A DNA stretch of 64,000 nt from JAATGA01 sp047605605 (GCA_047605605.1 JASGFG010000005.1:5391-69390), one strand, 5' to 3'. Shown: positions 8,006 to 19,419, counted from the first letter of the stretch. The notes: generated from the sequence alone by a model not told the origin. Translations and numbers: made by a program.

Positions 8006-9231
8006 GGCTGACGGATCAGCGCCTCGGAGCGGAGCTGTTCCATATAGATATCGGCCAGCTTCGACAGGCGCTGCCCGACCAGCTGGCCCCGCACCTCCTC
8101 GCGCGAGGGGGAGTCCTTGGCCACCGGATTGCGCGCGCAGAGCATCAGGAACACCCGCGCCCCGCCGCTCCGCAGCGCGGTAGAGCTTTCGCCGGGGTCA
8201 AGCCGCGCCAGTTCCAGCGCGATGTCCTTTGGCACCTGACCCAGCGGCTTCGTCTCGCGCTGGACGCCCTGCATCACGGCGTAAAGATCGTTGCAGGTAT
8301 CGACCTCGGCCCGGATGCGGGCGATCTGCGCGGGCGCATCCGGCCCGTCGGCGATGGTGACCCGCGCGTAATCCACCGTCTGCTCGCCCGAGGTGCCGCC
8401 CTCGGCATCGGCGATGGCGCGCATCTGAAGCAGGACGACCGCATTCGGAACCGCGATCGGCGGCGTCACCTGACCGGGCGCAAGGCCCAGCACCTGGCGT
8501 TGCAGGTCGGGCGGCAGGTTCGCCACCGGCATCCAGTCCAGCTTGCCGCCCCGTCCCGCGGTCTGTGCCGCCGAATAGCGCTGTGCGGCGGCGGCAAAGG
8601 CCGCCTCGGTATGGATGCCCGCGCGGATCTGGTTGGCCTGCGCCATCTCGTCATCGGGGTCGCCCTCGACCGGGATCACCAGTTCCGACAGCAGCACCCG
8701 CACCGCGGGCTTGTGATCCAGCGCGGCAAGCGCGCGGTCGACCTCGACATCGGTGATCTTGACGGTGGGGGCGTATTTCGCCCGGATCAACTCGCGCCAG
8801 GTGATCTGCGCGGTGACGAAATCGCGGAAGGTTTCCGCCGACACGCCGCCCTGGTTCAGCGCCTTGACGAAGTTCTCGGCCGACAGGTTCGCCCGGCTGG
8901 CGAATTCCTCCATGCCCTTCTTCACGTCGTCGGGCGTCAGCTTCAACCCGACCTGGGCGGCGGCCCAGACGCGCAGCCGGTCGTCGATGACGCCCTGCAA
9001 CGCGTCTTTCTGCAGATCGCCGGGCTGGCGCAGCATGGTCAGGAACCGCAGGCGCTGATCCACCTCATACTGGGTGACGGCCTTGCCGTTGACATAGACC
9101 ACGGGCGAGAACTGCCCGCCCTGCGCCGCCGCGGGCGCACCGAACAGGGCAGGCGCCGCGCCCGCGCCCAGCATCAGCGCGACGGCCGCCGCGCGGGTGA
9201 AACCGGGAAATCCTGCCGCAAACCTGTTCAT
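8002..9231 (-). CDS. surA: Periplasmic SurA-like peptidyl-prolyl cis-trans isomerase/chaperone
   Basis: 409 aa. An N-terminal signal peptide ends near AAAQ (about residue 37), followed by the SurA N-terminal chaperone domain (VVYVNGKAVTQYEVDQRLRF onward) and a single clear parvulin domain around residues 170-275 (RYSAAQTAGRGGKLDWMP, LGLAPGQVTPPI). Gammaproteobacterial SurA usually has two parvulin domains, so this is the shorter alphaproteobacterial form. It would escort outer-membrane proteins, including its neighbour LptD, across the periplasm. 36 bp separate it from lptD upstream. Confidence 0.9.
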   Translation of the reverse strand: MNRFAAGFPGFTRAAAVALMLGAGAAPALFGAPAAAQGGQFSPVVYVNGKAVTQYEVDQRLRFLTMLRQPGDLQKDALQGVIDDRLRVWAAAQVGLKLTPDDVKKGMEEFASRANLSAENFVKALNQGGVSAETFRDFVTAQITWRELIRAKYAPTVKITDVEVDRALAALDHKPAVRVLLSELVIPVEGDPDDEMAQANQIRAGIHTEAAFAAAAQRYSAAQTAGRGGKLDWMPVANLPPDLQRQVLGLAPGQVTPPIAVPNAVVLLQMRAIADAEGGTSGEQTVDYARVTIADGPDAPAQIARIRAEVDTCNDLYAVMQGVQRETKPLGQVPKDIALELARLDPGESSTALRSGGARVFLMLCARNPVAKDSPSREEVRGQLVGQRLSKLADIYMEQLRSEALIRQP

Positions 9232-9267
9232 CGCCTGCTTCTTTCCGTTTCTTGTCCTTCGTTCCGC

Positions 9268-11409
9268 CTATCCGCGACAGGCCCCGGCGGGTCCGGCCTT
9301 GCTGCCGCCGCCAAAGCCCGCCAGTTGCACCGAAAGGCCGAAACTGGTGGTCGGTTGCACACTAGTCGAGGATGCGAACCGACGCGAGAGCGAAAGATCC
9401 ACCTGCACGCATTCGTTCCGCCAGACCAGCCCCACCCCCGCCCGTGTCGCCCGGTCGGCGTCAAAGTCATAGCGGGTCATGGCGCTGGCCGTCCAGTTCG
9501 GGTTCAGGTCATAGCTGGCATCCAGTTGCAGCTCGGATGTCTGTTCGGGCCGGTCCTCGTCCGGGTCGGCGATCAGATAGACATAGCCCGACGACAGGCT
9601 GTAGCGGTCGCGCGCCACATCCATGCGCCATTCGCCCTTCGTCACCTTGAGGTCGTCGTCGAACAGCACGCGGTTCGTCAGCGAAAGACCGTCCGGCAGG
9701 CCCAGTTGCCAGGCCAGCAGCCAGTCCGACCGTTTCCCGTCCAGCCCCGAGGCGGCGCTGAACTGGTCGAGGTCGCTGCTGCGGATCACCCGGCCGCCGG
9801 CAAAGCTCAGCGACCAGCCTGTGGGGTCATAGCGGGTGTAGGACAGGCCCAGGCTGGCCCAGGACCCCTGCTCGATCGCGTCCGAGCCGGGAAAGCGGTT
9901 CATCGCGAACAGGTTGCTTTCGTCGAATTCCACCAGCGTGGAATCCTCGTTCGGGATGCGGCCGTCGCCGCCGTGCGACGTGACCAGTTGCAGCACCGGC
10001 TCGATCACATGGCTGGCCCCGTCGGTGCCGGCCTTGACCCAGGGCCAGCGAAGCTCGACCCCCGCCACGCCGTGCAGGCGGGTTTCGGTGCCGCCATATT
10101 CCGCATCCTGGTTGATGTCGTAGAGATCGGCCGAGACCGCGCCCATCAGGGTGGCGACGATGCCGGGATCCGTGACCCAGTTCCGCCGCCAGTCGCCCTT
10201 GACCGTCATCCGCGCCACGTCGCGCCCGTCGGCGATGCCGTCGCCGTTCAGGTCCAGTTCCTCTTCCGAAGTGCGGTTGGCACTGTGGCTCTGGAACTGC
10301 AAGCCGGCCTCGCCCCCCAGCGGCCCGCCCGAGAAGCGCCGGTGAAAGGTGAAATCCCCGATCAGCGACGGGATGGTCGAGTTCGATTCGCCCTCGCGGA
10401 TCGACTGCACCCCGACCAGCCGCGCCGAGATATATTCGTTGCGCCGCACCCGCGTCGCCTCGATCACGCTTTCCAGCCGGTCTTCCTCGGGCAGGCCATA
10501 GTCGTAAAGATAGGCGTCGTCGCTGACCGTCTCGCCATGGAATTTCAGCGTGAAGCCATAGGGCAGGGCAAAGTGTCCGTCGGCGGTCAGATAGCCCCGC
10601 GTCTCGCCCGGCAGCAGTTCGTCATGCGAAACGGCGCCGTTCAGCTCGATCTCGCCGGTGCGGAAGGCCTGGCGATAGCGCAGTTCCAGCGTCCGGCCGT
10701 TCTTGGTCGAGACATAGGGGGTCAGCGTCACGTCGGCGCTGCGCCCCAGGGTGACGAAATAGGGCAGCTTCAGCCCGGTCCCCAAACCCGTGGTCGTGCG
10801 CAGTTCCGGCCGCAGAAAGCCGCTGGAGCGGTCCAGGTTCGGGTCGGGCATCCGCAGACGCGGCACCCAGAACACCGGGAGGCCGGCGATGCGGAACTGG
10901 GCGTCGGTGAAATAGATCTGCTGGGCAAGTTCGTCATGAACGACCTTGCGCGCGCGGATTTCCCAAAGCGGCGCGGGATTGCCCGCGCAGACCTTGCAGG
11001 ACGAGGCGACGGTGCGCGACAGCTGGGTATAGCGCCCGTCGATCCGCTGCATCTCGGCCGCAGCCAGTTGCAGCTGGCGGTCCATGACCATCCGCACGCC
11101 GGTCATGACGCCATTCGCCAGATCGGCGTCCAGCGCCGCCTGATCGGCCAGAACCACGGTTTCGCCCGCCGTATCGGTCAGGACGATGGGGCCGGCGATC
11201 TTCAGGCTGTCGGCCTTGCGGTCATAGTCGATGCGCGAGGCGGTCAGGCGGCGGCCCTTGTAGAACACCTCGACATGGCCGGTCGCGGTCAGCGTGTCGT
11301 CGCCGTTGATGGCGACCGTATCGGCCACCATCGAGGCGCGCTCTTGTGCCGCGGCCGGGGCGGCAAGGGCCAGGAACAATGCCGTCAGGGCATGGGCGAG
11401 GGGGCGCAT
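9268..11409 (-). CDS. lptD: LPS-assembly protein LptD
   Basis: 713 aa outer-membrane protein that inserts lipopolysaccharide into the outer leaflet. A signal peptide (LFLALAAPAAAQ) is followed by an OstA-type N-terminal periplasmic domain (about residues 30-120; DTVAINGDDTLTATGHVEVF) and a long beta-barrel rich in alternating aromatic/polar strands. A Cys pair occurs as CKVCAGNP. The start at 11409 overlaps the lptG stop by four bases. The frame stays open well upstream of 11409, but that portion is antisense-like readthrough within lptG. Confidence 0.95.
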   Translation of the reverse strand: MRPLAHALTALFLALAAPAAAQERASMVADTVAINGDDTLTATGHVEVFYKGRRLTASRIDYDRKADSLKIAGPIVLTDTAGETVVLADQAALDADLANGVMTGVRMVMDRQLQLAAAEMQRIDGRYTQLSRTVASSCKVCAGNPAPLWEIRARKVVHDELAQQIYFTDAQFRIAGLPVFWVPRLRMPDPNLDRSSGFLRPELRTTTGLGTGLKLPYFVTLGRSADVTLTPYVSTKNGRTLELRYRQAFRTGEIELNGAVSHDELLPGETRGYLTADGHFALPYGFTLKFHGETVSDDAYLYDYGLPEEDRLESVIEATRVRRNEYISARLVGVQSIREGESNSTIPSLIGDFTFHRRFSGGPLGGEAGLQFQSHSANRTSEEELDLNGDGIADGRDVARMTVKGDWRRNWVTDPGIVATLMGAVSADLYDINQDAEYGGTETRLHGVAGVELRWPWVKAGTDGASHVIEPVLQLVTSHGGDGRIPNEDSTLVEFDESNLFAMNRFPGSDAIEQGSWASLGLSYTRYDPTGWSLSFAGGRVIRSSDLDQFSAASGLDGKRSDWLLAWQLGLPDGLSLTNRVLFDDDLKVTKGEWRMDVARDRYSLSSGYVYLIADPDEDRPEQTSELQLDASYDLNPNWTASAMTRYDFDADRATRAGVGLVWRNECVQVDLSLSRRFASSTSVQPTTSFGLSVQLAGFGGGSKAGPAGACRG

Positions 11410-12506
11410 CAGCCGTCCTCCAGATGCAGAAGAAGGCCCATGGCGGCCATTGCGGCGGCGACGGGCGGGATCCAGGCGGCCATCGCCACCGGGATCTGCC
11501 CGTTTTCGCCCAGGACCTGCGCGAAGTTGCGCAGGAAAAAGATCGCGAACCCCGCCAGCAGCGACAACAGCACCATGGTGCCGGTATTGCCCGACCGGAC
11601 ATGGCGCATCGTGAACCCCCCCGCCAGCAGCACCATCGCCGCCAGCAGCAGCGGTTGCGCCAGTTCCATCTGGAACCAGACGCGGTGCGACCGGGCGGAA
11701 AAGCCCGCCCGCTCCAGCCCGGCAATATAGCGCGGCAGGTCCCAGAACGGAATCGCCGAAGGCGTGCCGAACCCGTCGCGGATCGAATCGCGCGTCAGGT
11801 CGGTCGGCAAGGTGCTGTCGCCGGCCTGCGCCTCGGCGCTGCGTTCGGGATTGTCCTGCGTCAGATCCCACCGCTTGGTCCCGGTCAGCCGCCAGACCCC
11901 CGAATCGAGCGCGGCATGATTGGCCTCGACCCGTGTTTGCGGCGTGCCGTCGGCGCCGAAGGACAGGAAGGTCGCCCCGAACAGCTCGGTCCCGTCCAGG
12001 TTCGCGCGACTGGCCTGGATGACGGTCTGCCCGTCTTCGCCCCCCTGGCGCAACCACAAGCCGCCATCGGTGACCGACAGGATGCTTTGCCCGCCGCGGG
12101 TGTATTCGGACCAGAGCTTGTCATATTCCTTTTGCGTGCCTGCGACGATCGGGTTCAGCACCGCCACCGCAAAAGCCCCGACCGCCACCGCCGCCCCCAC
12201 CGGCGCCAGCAGGAACCGCAGCCCCGACCGCCCCGCCGCGCGGATCACCACCAGTTCGGAGGTGCGGGCCAGCCCGATGAACAGCGTGATCGCCGACAGG
12301 ATCACCACCAGCGGCAGGATGGTGTAAAGCGTCTTCGGCACGTTCACCGCCGAAAGGATCAGCGCGTCGCCAAAGCCGATGTCCGCATCCGAAAAGCGGC
12401 GCAGCTGGTCGATCACGTCGATCAGCAGCATGATCCCGAAGAAGATCAGGAACACCATCAGCGTGATCCGCAGGAACTTCATCGCGATATAGCGGTGCAG
12501 GATCAT
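11409..12506 (-). CDS. lptG: LPS export ABC transporter permease LptG
   Basis: 365 aa, LptF/LptG (YjgP/YjgQ) family. Starts MILHRYIAMKFLRITLMVFL with a first membrane segment near residues 8-32. Two further helices follow by about residue 120, then a large periplasmic beta-jellyroll domain and three C-terminal helices (LAQPLLLAAMVLLAGG, GTMVLLSLLAGFAIFF, IPVAMAAWIPPVAAAM). It pairs with LptF and the ATPase LptB to pull LPS from the inner membrane. It overlaps lptF and lptD by four bases on each side. Confidence 0.94.
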   Translation of the reverse strand: MILHRYIAMKFLRITLMVFLIFFGIMLLIDVIDQLRRFSDADIGFGDALILSAVNVPKTLYTILPLVVILSAITLFIGLARTSELVVIRAAGRSGLRFLLAPVGAAVAVGAFAVAVLNPIVAGTQKEYDKLWSEYTRGGQSILSVTDGGLWLRQGGEDGQTVIQASRANLDGTELFGATFLSFGADGTPQTRVEANHAALDSGVWRLTGTKRWDLTQDNPERSAEAQAGDSTLPTDLTRDSIRDGFGTPSAIPFWDLPRYIAGLERAGFSARSHRVWFQMELAQPLLLAAMVLLAGGFTMRHVRSGNTGTMVLLSLLAGFAIFFLRNFAQVLGENGQIPVAMAAWIPPVAAAMAAMGLLLHLEDG

Positions 12507-13627
12507 GCCGCAGCCCCCGCCCCGCGCCGGATGTGCCGGGGCCGTTGCGACAGCCACAGCATCGCCACCGCCATCGCCATCCCCACCACCGGCGCCGCAT
12601 AGACCAGCGGCCAGCGCGTGGCGTCGCGCAAGGCCGCCGCCCCGGTCGAGGTGTTGATCCCCTGTACCACGATCAGCATCACCACCGCGATCCCGATCTG
12701 CCGCCACAGGCCGAACCGGCTGAACCCGCCCAGAAGCAGGGCGGAAAATCCGATCAGCGCGGCGGCGGCGGCGAGGAAGGGCTGGGCGATGCGGGAATGC
12801 GCCTCTTGCAGAAAGGCGGCGCGGTTTTCCCCGGTTTCATCCTGAAGCGGCTGGGTGGCCGACAGAAGCTCGACCGTGGAAAGCTCGTCCAGGGTGCGGC
12901 CCTTGCGCGCCGATCCGGTCAGGAACGGCGACAGGTCATAGGTGAAATCGGCAAAGCGCGTGACCGACAGCCGCCGCGCATTTCGGTCCAGCGTCTGGGC
13001 CATGCCGTTGAACATGATCAACTTCGGCCCGGTGTCGCCCCGCACGAACAGCGCGCGCCGGGCGGTATAGGTCACGCGCTCGTTCAGGTTGCGGTCGTCC
13101 GACAGGAACATGTCGTGCAATTCGCCGTTCCGCGAAATCTCGCGGATATAAAGTGTCACATTGCTGGACGGGTGCATGAACTGGCCGTCGCGCAGAAAGC
13201 GGGCGGTCAGGTTTTCCTGCACCTCGGCCGTTCGTTCGGCCAGCCGGGCGCGGCTTTCGGGCACCAGCACGTTCATCAGGATCGCCATCATCACCGCCGC
13301 GACCAGCCCGAACATCAGCACCGGCCGCGCCAGCCGGAACGAGGAAAATCCGGTGGCCTGCATCACCACCAGCTCGCTGTCCTGGCTGAGGCGGTTGGCG
13401 ACGTAGACGGCCGCGGCAAAGGCCGAAATCGGCAGGACCAGCCGGATGACGTTTGGCAGCGTCAGCAGCGAAAACTCAAGGAAGACCAGCGCCGACTGCC
13501 CGTCGCCCAGCAACTGGTCGAACAGCCCGACCGCCCGGTTGACCCAGTAGACCGCCACCAGCACCAGAGAGAAAAAGCCGAACAGCGCCAGCAGTTGCGA
13601 CAGCATGTATCTGTCGAACTTCGCCAC
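12503..13627 (-). CDS. lptF: LPS export ABC transporter permease LptF
   Basis: 374 aa, same family as LptG, with six predicted membrane segments around a periplasmic domain (first helix LLALFGFFSLVLVAVYWVN). First gene of the lptF-lptG-lptD-surA-pdxA unit. It is divergent from pepA across 155 bp, a common arrangement in Gram-negative genomes. The partner ATPase LptB is not in this window. Confidence 0.94.
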   Translation of the reverse strand: MAKFDRYMLSQLLALFGFFSLVLVAVYWVNRAVGLFDQLLGDGQSALVFLEFSLLTLPNVIRLVLPISAFAAAVYVANRLSQDSELVVMQATGFSSFRLARPVLMFGLVAAVMMAILMNVLVPESRARLAERTAEVQENLTARFLRDGQFMHPSSNVTLYIREISRNGELHDMFLSDDRNLNERVTYTARRALFVRGDTGPKLIMFNGMAQTLDRNARRLSVTRFADFTYDLSPFLTGSARKGRTLDELSTVELLSATQPLQDETGENRAAFLQEAHSRIAQPFLAAAAALIGFSALLLGGFSRFGLWRQIGIAVVMLIVVQGINTSTGAAALRDATRWPLVYAAPVVGMAMAVAMLWLSQRPRHIRRGAGAAA

Positions 13628-13782
13628 CCGCTGCCCCTTTCCGTCTGGCCGGTTGATCCGGCGATGCCTGTTGCGCGCGAAGCTAGCGGAAATCGCCGCC
13701 GGGGGAAACTGGCATCTGGCGGATCGCGGCCCGCAAGACTAGCCTCGCGCGCGAACCTTCGCCTGCCTTGCCGGAGAATGCC

Positions 13783-15242
<1,460 letters not shown>

Positions 15243-15246
<4 letters not shown>

Positions 15247-15698
15247 TCCTGTTCTATCACCTGACCCGTTCGACCGCCCAGGAAACGGCGGCGACCCTTC
15301 TGTCCCGCGCGGCGGATCGCGGGATGCGGGTCATGGTGCGCGGCACCGACAAGGCGGCGCTGGAGCGTCTGGACATGCGCCTGTGGGTGGAGCCGGAGGA
15401 CGGCTTTCTGCCGCATGGGGTGGAGGGCGGTCCGCAGGATGCGGAACAGCCGATCCTGATCGGCACCGGCGCGGCCGCGAACGGGGCGGTCGCGCTGATG
15501 CTGATGGACGGGGCCGAGGTGGATCAGGACGAGGCGCGGGCGATGGAACGCGTCTGGGTGCTGTTCGACGGCGCCGATCCCGCCGCGCTGAACCATGCGC
15601 GCGGCCAGTGGACGCGGTTGACCGGACTGGGCCTGCCCGCACAATACTGGTCCGAGGACTCGGGCCGGTGGGAAAAGAAGGCAGGCAAGAACGAATGA
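15243..15698 (+). CDS. holC: DNA polymerase III chi subunit
   Basis: 151 aa. Starts MILFYHLTRSTAQETAATLL and contains the family's WVLFDGADPAALNHARGQW segment near the C-terminus. Chi links the clamp loader to single-strand binding protein. ATGA overlap with pepA supports the start and co-translation. A REP-like element follows. Confidence 0.93.
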
Positions 15699-15741
15699 TC
15701 GTTCTGCCTGTGGTGCTTTCGCGGTGGGGCTTGTGCCCCCT

Positions 15742-15810
15742 GGCCGGCCCCGGAGGGGTTTTGCACCCCTCCGGACCACCCCGCAGGGTATTTGGGCCAA
15801 GATGAAGGGG
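15742..15810 (+). repeat. REP-like intergenic element, copy 3
   Basis: CCGGAGGGG, a short loop, then CCCCTCCGG forms a hairpin, followed by CCGCAGGGTATTTGGG and an AAGATGAAGGGGG tail. Lies between holC and the DUF2934 gene. Confidence 0.6.
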
Positions 15811-15901
15811 GCAAGCAGGGGGCGGGCGGAACCGTTCACATGTCGCGGGCGTTTTGCCGGGTATCCGGCCCGCCGGAGTCAGGACAGGGGGAGAGTTGGC
15901 G

Positions 15902-16225
15902 ATGAAACCCAGGGATTTCGATGCGTTCGACAGGCGCGTGCAGGCGCGGGCGCAGAAGATGTGGGAGGAGGCGGGGCGCCCCGATGGCGGGGCAGAGCTT
16001 TTCCGCGAACGCGCGAGGGATCTGCTGGAGATTTCGGAAAACCCCGAGGCCGGGCGGATGAGCGTGGCGGAATCCACCCGCCCGCGCATCAACACGCTGG
16101 TCGATGTGGAAAATCAGGGCGAAATGCCGGGTCTGACCGATCAGGGCGACGGACAGCTTTTCCCCGATCAACAGCAAAGCGTCGACGTGCCGATCCCGCC
16201 CGAGGCGAAAGAGCCGGAGCGCTGA
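15902..16225 (+). CDS. DUF2934 domain protein
   Basis: 107 aa. The first 45 residues match the short DUF2934 helix pair (RVQARAQKMWEEAGRPDGGAE). The C-terminal half is acidic and Pro/Gln-rich and probably disordered. Start ATG 15902 has GGGGGAGAG upstream; an in-frame start 48 bases earlier is less likely. Function unknown. It is convergent with the HPP-CBS gene. Confidence 0.75.
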   Translation: MKPRDFDAFDRRVQARAQKMWEEAGRPDGGAELFRERARDLLEISENPEAGRMSVAESTRPRINTLVDVENQGEMPGLTDQGDGQLFPDQQQSVDVPIPPEAKEPER

Positions 16226-16235
16226 GGTCCGGGGA

Positions 16236-17306
16236 TCAATTCGGCGTGGTCTTGCGCGCCAGTTGGCGGGAAAGGGCGGAAATCAGGTCGCTGCGCGTGA
16301 CGATGCCGACGATCTGACGCCCCTGCATGACCGGCACGCCCTCGACTCCGCCGTCGGACAGCAGCGCCACCACGGCGCCTGCCGGCGTTTCCGGGGAGAC
16401 ATGGGGCACGGCGGTCGTCATCACTTCGGCCGCCCGGTGATGCGCAAGGCCATCGGTGCGGATCAGGTTCAACTGAAAGATCACGCCCCGCAATTCACCA
16501 CCATCGGTCACGGGCAGCGAATGGAAGCCGCGCGCGCGGAAGATCGCCGCCGCCTCCTGCAGCGGCGTGTCGGGGCGCACCGTCACCAGATCGCTCGACA
16601 TGATGTCTGCGCAGGTCAGGTCCAGCCGGTGGCCCGCCGCGGCCTGCTCTGCCGCGCCGACAAGGCGCGCAAGGTCGGCGACGCCAAGGTTCGCCGCCTG
16701 ACGGTAGCGGTCCAGAATCTGCGCCAGATCGTCTGCTTCCACCCCGATCCGGGCCGAAGGCGCGGGCCGTTCTGCGGGCTGGCGGAACGGATAGACCCGT
16801 CCCGTCACCAGATGCCACAGCAGCGCCAGCCCGATCAGCGCCGCCGTTCCCGCCGCGACCGGGGCCAGCGCCAGGCTCCAGCTGGCATGGGCCGCCGGGT
16901 CCAGTGCCACCAGCAGCGCCACCGCGCCCCCCGGCGGATGGAGCGCGCGCACCAGCAGCATCCCGGCGATGGCCGCGCCGACCGCGATGCCCGGACCCCA
17001 TGGCCCGGCGGGCAGGACGGCCATGACCGCCAAGGCCACCAGCGCCGAGACGGTATTGCCGACCAGTGCCGACCATGGCTGCGCCAGCGGGCTGTTCGGC
17101 AGGGCGAAGAGCAGCACCGCGCTGGCCCCGAAGGGCGCGATCAGCCGCAGATGCGCGGCATCGCCCGCCAGCCAGACCACCAGCCCCAGCAGGACCAGCG
17201 CCGCCACCGCCCCGCCGCCCGCGCGCAGCAGATCGGCGGGATGCGCGGGCGGCAGGACCGGGCCGAAACCGTGCAGGATGCGGCGCAGGGGGTGCGGTTG
17301 GCTCAT
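16236..17306 (-). CDS. HPP family membrane protein with tandem CBS domains
   Basis: 356 aa. The N-terminal half is an HPP transmembrane domain with about four to five helices and the name-giving motif ALHPPGGA. A linker (about 175-225) leads to a pair of CBS domains at about 225-350 (DIMSSDLVTVRPDTPL and EVMTTAVPHVSPETP), which usually bind adenine nucleotides. HPP proteins have been linked to nitrite transport in some organisms, but that is not shown here. Start ATG at 17306 begins MSQPHPLRR; the longer frame upstream is the non-coding tkt spacer. Confidence 0.85.
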   Translation of the reverse strand: MSQPHPLRRILHGFGPVLPPAHPADLLRAGGGAVAALVLLGLVVWLAGDAAHLRLIAPFGASAVLLFALPNSPLAQPWSALVGNTVSALVALAVMAVLPAGPWGPGIAVGAAIAGMLLVRALHPPGGAVALLVALDPAAHASWSLALAPVAAGTAALIGLALLWHLVTGRVYPFRQPAERPAPSARIGVEADDLAQILDRYRQAANLGVADLARLVGAAEQAAAGHRLDLTCADIMSSDLVTVRPDTPLQEAAAIFRARGFHSLPVTDGGELRGVIFQLNLIRTDGLAHHRAAEVMTTAVPHVSPETPAGAVVALLSDGGVEGVPVMQGRQIVGIVTRSDLISALSRQLARKTTPN

Positions 17307-17327
17307 CACAGGGTCTTTCCCGACAGG

Positions 17328-17354
17328 AAAAAGGCCGCGCTGTGCCGCGCGGCC
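17328..17354 (-). terminator. Rho-independent terminator after tkt
   Basis: On the minus strand GGCCGCGC, a six-base loop, GCGCGGCC, then TTTTT. It lies 47-73 bases past the tkt stop, between tkt and the HPP-CBS gene, and suggests the two are separate units. Confidence 0.75.
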
Positions 17355-17400
17355 CGATGTTATGGCGACCTGAAACGCCCGGCCGGGGGTTGGCGCGCGA

Positions 17401-19419
17401 TTACAGCAGCGATTTCGCCGTGGCGACGGTGTTTTCGGCGGTGATGCCGAATTCCTTGTAAAGCCGTTCCGCCGGGGCCGAGGCGCCAAAGCCCTTCATC
17501 CCGATGAAACCGGCCTTCGCCTCGCGCCCGCGCTCGCCCAGAAGCCAGCGGTCCCAGCCACCGGCGCGCACGCCCGCCTCGATGGCGACGCGGACGGGGC
17601 CTGCGGGCAGGACCTTCTTGCGGTAAGCCTCGTCCTGCTGGGCGAACAGCTCCATCGACGGCATGGACACGACGCGGGTGCCGATCCCCTCGGCCTCCAG
17701 CGCCTCGCGGGCTTTCAGGGCGATTTCGACCTCGGACCCGGTGGCGATCAGGATGACCTGCCGCTTGCCCGTCGCCTCGGCCAGAACATAGGCGCCGCGG
17801 GCGGTCAGGTTCTGCCCGGTGTGCGACTTGCGCACCGTGGGCAGGTTCTGCCGCGACAGGGCCAGCACCGAAGGCGTGGTCTTGGACGACAGCGCGATCT
17901 CCCACGCCTCGGCGGTTTCGACCAGATCGGCGGGGCGGAACACGTAAGTGTTCGGCGTCGCGCGGGAAATCGCCAGATGCTCGACCGGCTGGTGGGTCGG
18001 GCCATCCTCGCCCAGACCGATGCTGTCATGCGTCATGACATAGACGGTCGGCACGCCCATCAGCGCCGACAGCCGCATCGCGGGGCGGGCATAGTCGGTA
18101 AAGCACATGAAGGTCCCGCCGTAAGGCCTTGCGCCGCCATGCAAAACCATGCCGTTCATCGCCGCCGCCATGCCGTGTTCGCGGATGCCGTAATAGATGT
18201 AACGGCCCTTGCGATCCTCGACCGAGAACACGCCCAGATCGGGGGTCTTGGTATTGTTCGATCCGGTCAGGTCGGCCGATCCGCCGATAGTTTCCTGCAT
18301 CACCGGGTTCACTGCCGCCAGCACCTTTTCGGATGCCGCACGGGTGGCGAGTTTCGGTGCCTCTTCCGACGCCTTCTTCTTCACCGCGCGGATGATCGAG
18401 GACAGCTTCGCCGGCGCGTCCAGCGCGAAGATGCGGGCAAATTCGGCCTGCTTCTGCGGCGACAGTTTCGCGATGCGGGCATCCCATTCGGCCCGCGCCG
18501 CGGCACCGCGCTTGCCCTTGGCCTCCCATGCGGATTTGATGTCGGCGGGGATGACGAAGGGGCCGTCGGTCCAGCCATACACCGCGCGGGTATCGGCGAT
18601 CAGCTTGGCGTCGGTCAGCGCGCCGTGGCCCTTGGACGTGTCCTGCGCGGAAGAACCGAGCGCGATATGCGTCTTGCAGGCGACCAGCGCCGGGCGGGGC
18701 GAGGCCTTGGCGGCGGTCAGGGCGCGGTCGATGTCTTCGGGGTCATGGCCGTCGCACTCGAACACGTCCCAACCGCTGGCCGCGAAACGCGCCTTCTGGT
18801 CGGTCACGTCCGAAAGGGAAACCTTGCCGTCGATGGTGATGCCGTTGTTGTCCCACAGCACGATCAGCCGCGACAGTTGCAGCTTGCCCGCCAGGCCGAT
18901 CGCCTCTTGCGAAACACCTTCCATCAGGCAGCCGTCGCCCGCGATCACCCAGGTGTGGTGATCCTGCACCTTGGCACCCCAGCGGGCGCGCAAGCTCTCC
19001 TCGGCGATGGCGAAACCGACCGAGTTGGAAATGCCCTGACCCAGCGGGCCGGTGGTGGTTTCCACCCCCGCGACATGGCCGTATTCCGGGTGGCCCGCGG
19101 TGATTGCGCCCCATTGGCGGAAGTTCTTGATCTGGTCCAGCGTCACATCGGCATAGCCGGTGAGGTAAAGCAGCGCATAGATCAGCATGGACCCATGCCC
19201 GGCCGACAGGATGAAGCGGTCGCGGTCGGGCCAGCGCGGCGCGGCGGGGTCGAACTTCAGATGCTTGTCGAACAGCACCGTCGCCACGTCGGCCATGCCC
19301 ATCGGCATCCCCGAATGGCCCGAATTCGCGGCGGCGACGGCATCCAGCGTCAGCACGCGGATCGCGGCGGCCTGCCGCCAGTGGTCGGGATGACGGGCGC
19401 GCAGGGTCTCGATATCCAT
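17401..19419 (-). CDS. tkt: Transketolase
   Basis: 672 aa, thiamine-diphosphate enzyme of the pentose phosphate and Calvin pathways. The ThDP motif GDGCLMEG is at 161-168 with WDNNGITIDG downstream. N-terminal SGHSGMPMG and C-terminal domain residues (THDSIGLGEDGPTHQPVEHL) are intact. Start chosen at 19419 (MDIETLRARH) because GGAG lies seven bases upstream; the ATG 15 bases before it contains that site. Single-gene unit ending in its own terminator. Confidence 0.96.
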   Translation of the reverse strand: MDIETLRARHPDHWRQAAAIRVLTLDAVAAANSGHSGMPMGMADVATVLFDKHLKFDPAAPRWPDRDRFILSAGHGSMLIYALLYLTGYADVTLDQIKNFRQWGAITAGHPEYGHVAGVETTTGPLGQGISNSVGFAIAEESLRARWGAKVQDHHTWVIAGDGCLMEGVSQEAIGLAGKLQLSRLIVLWDNNGITIDGKVSLSDVTDQKARFAASGWDVFECDGHDPEDIDRALTAAKASPRPALVACKTHIALGSSAQDTSKGHGALTDAKLIADTRAVYGWTDGPFVIPADIKSAWEAKGKRGAAARAEWDARIAKLSPQKQAEFARIFALDAPAKLSSIIRAVKKKASEEAPKLATRAASEKVLAAVNPVMQETIGGSADLTGSNNTKTPDLGVFSVEDRKGRYIYYGIREHGMAAAMNGMVLHGGARPYGGTFMCFTDYARPAMRLSALMGVPTVYVMTHDSIGLGEDGPTHQPVEHLAISRATPNTYVFRPADLVETAEAWEIALSSKTTPSVLALSRQNLPTVRKSHTGQNLTARGAYVLAEATGKRQVILIATGSEVEIALKAREALEAEGIGTRVVSMPSMELFAQQDEAYRKKVLPAGPVRVAIEAGVRAGGWDRWLLGERGREAKAGFIGMKGFGASAPAERLYKEFGITAENTVATAKSLL

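Noticed and set aside
8500..11730. A 1076-residue open frame antisense to surA-lptD
   Set aside because: It lies opposite two well-supported genes, its translation is Arg/His/Gly-rich with no motif, and such long shadow frames are common at this GC content.
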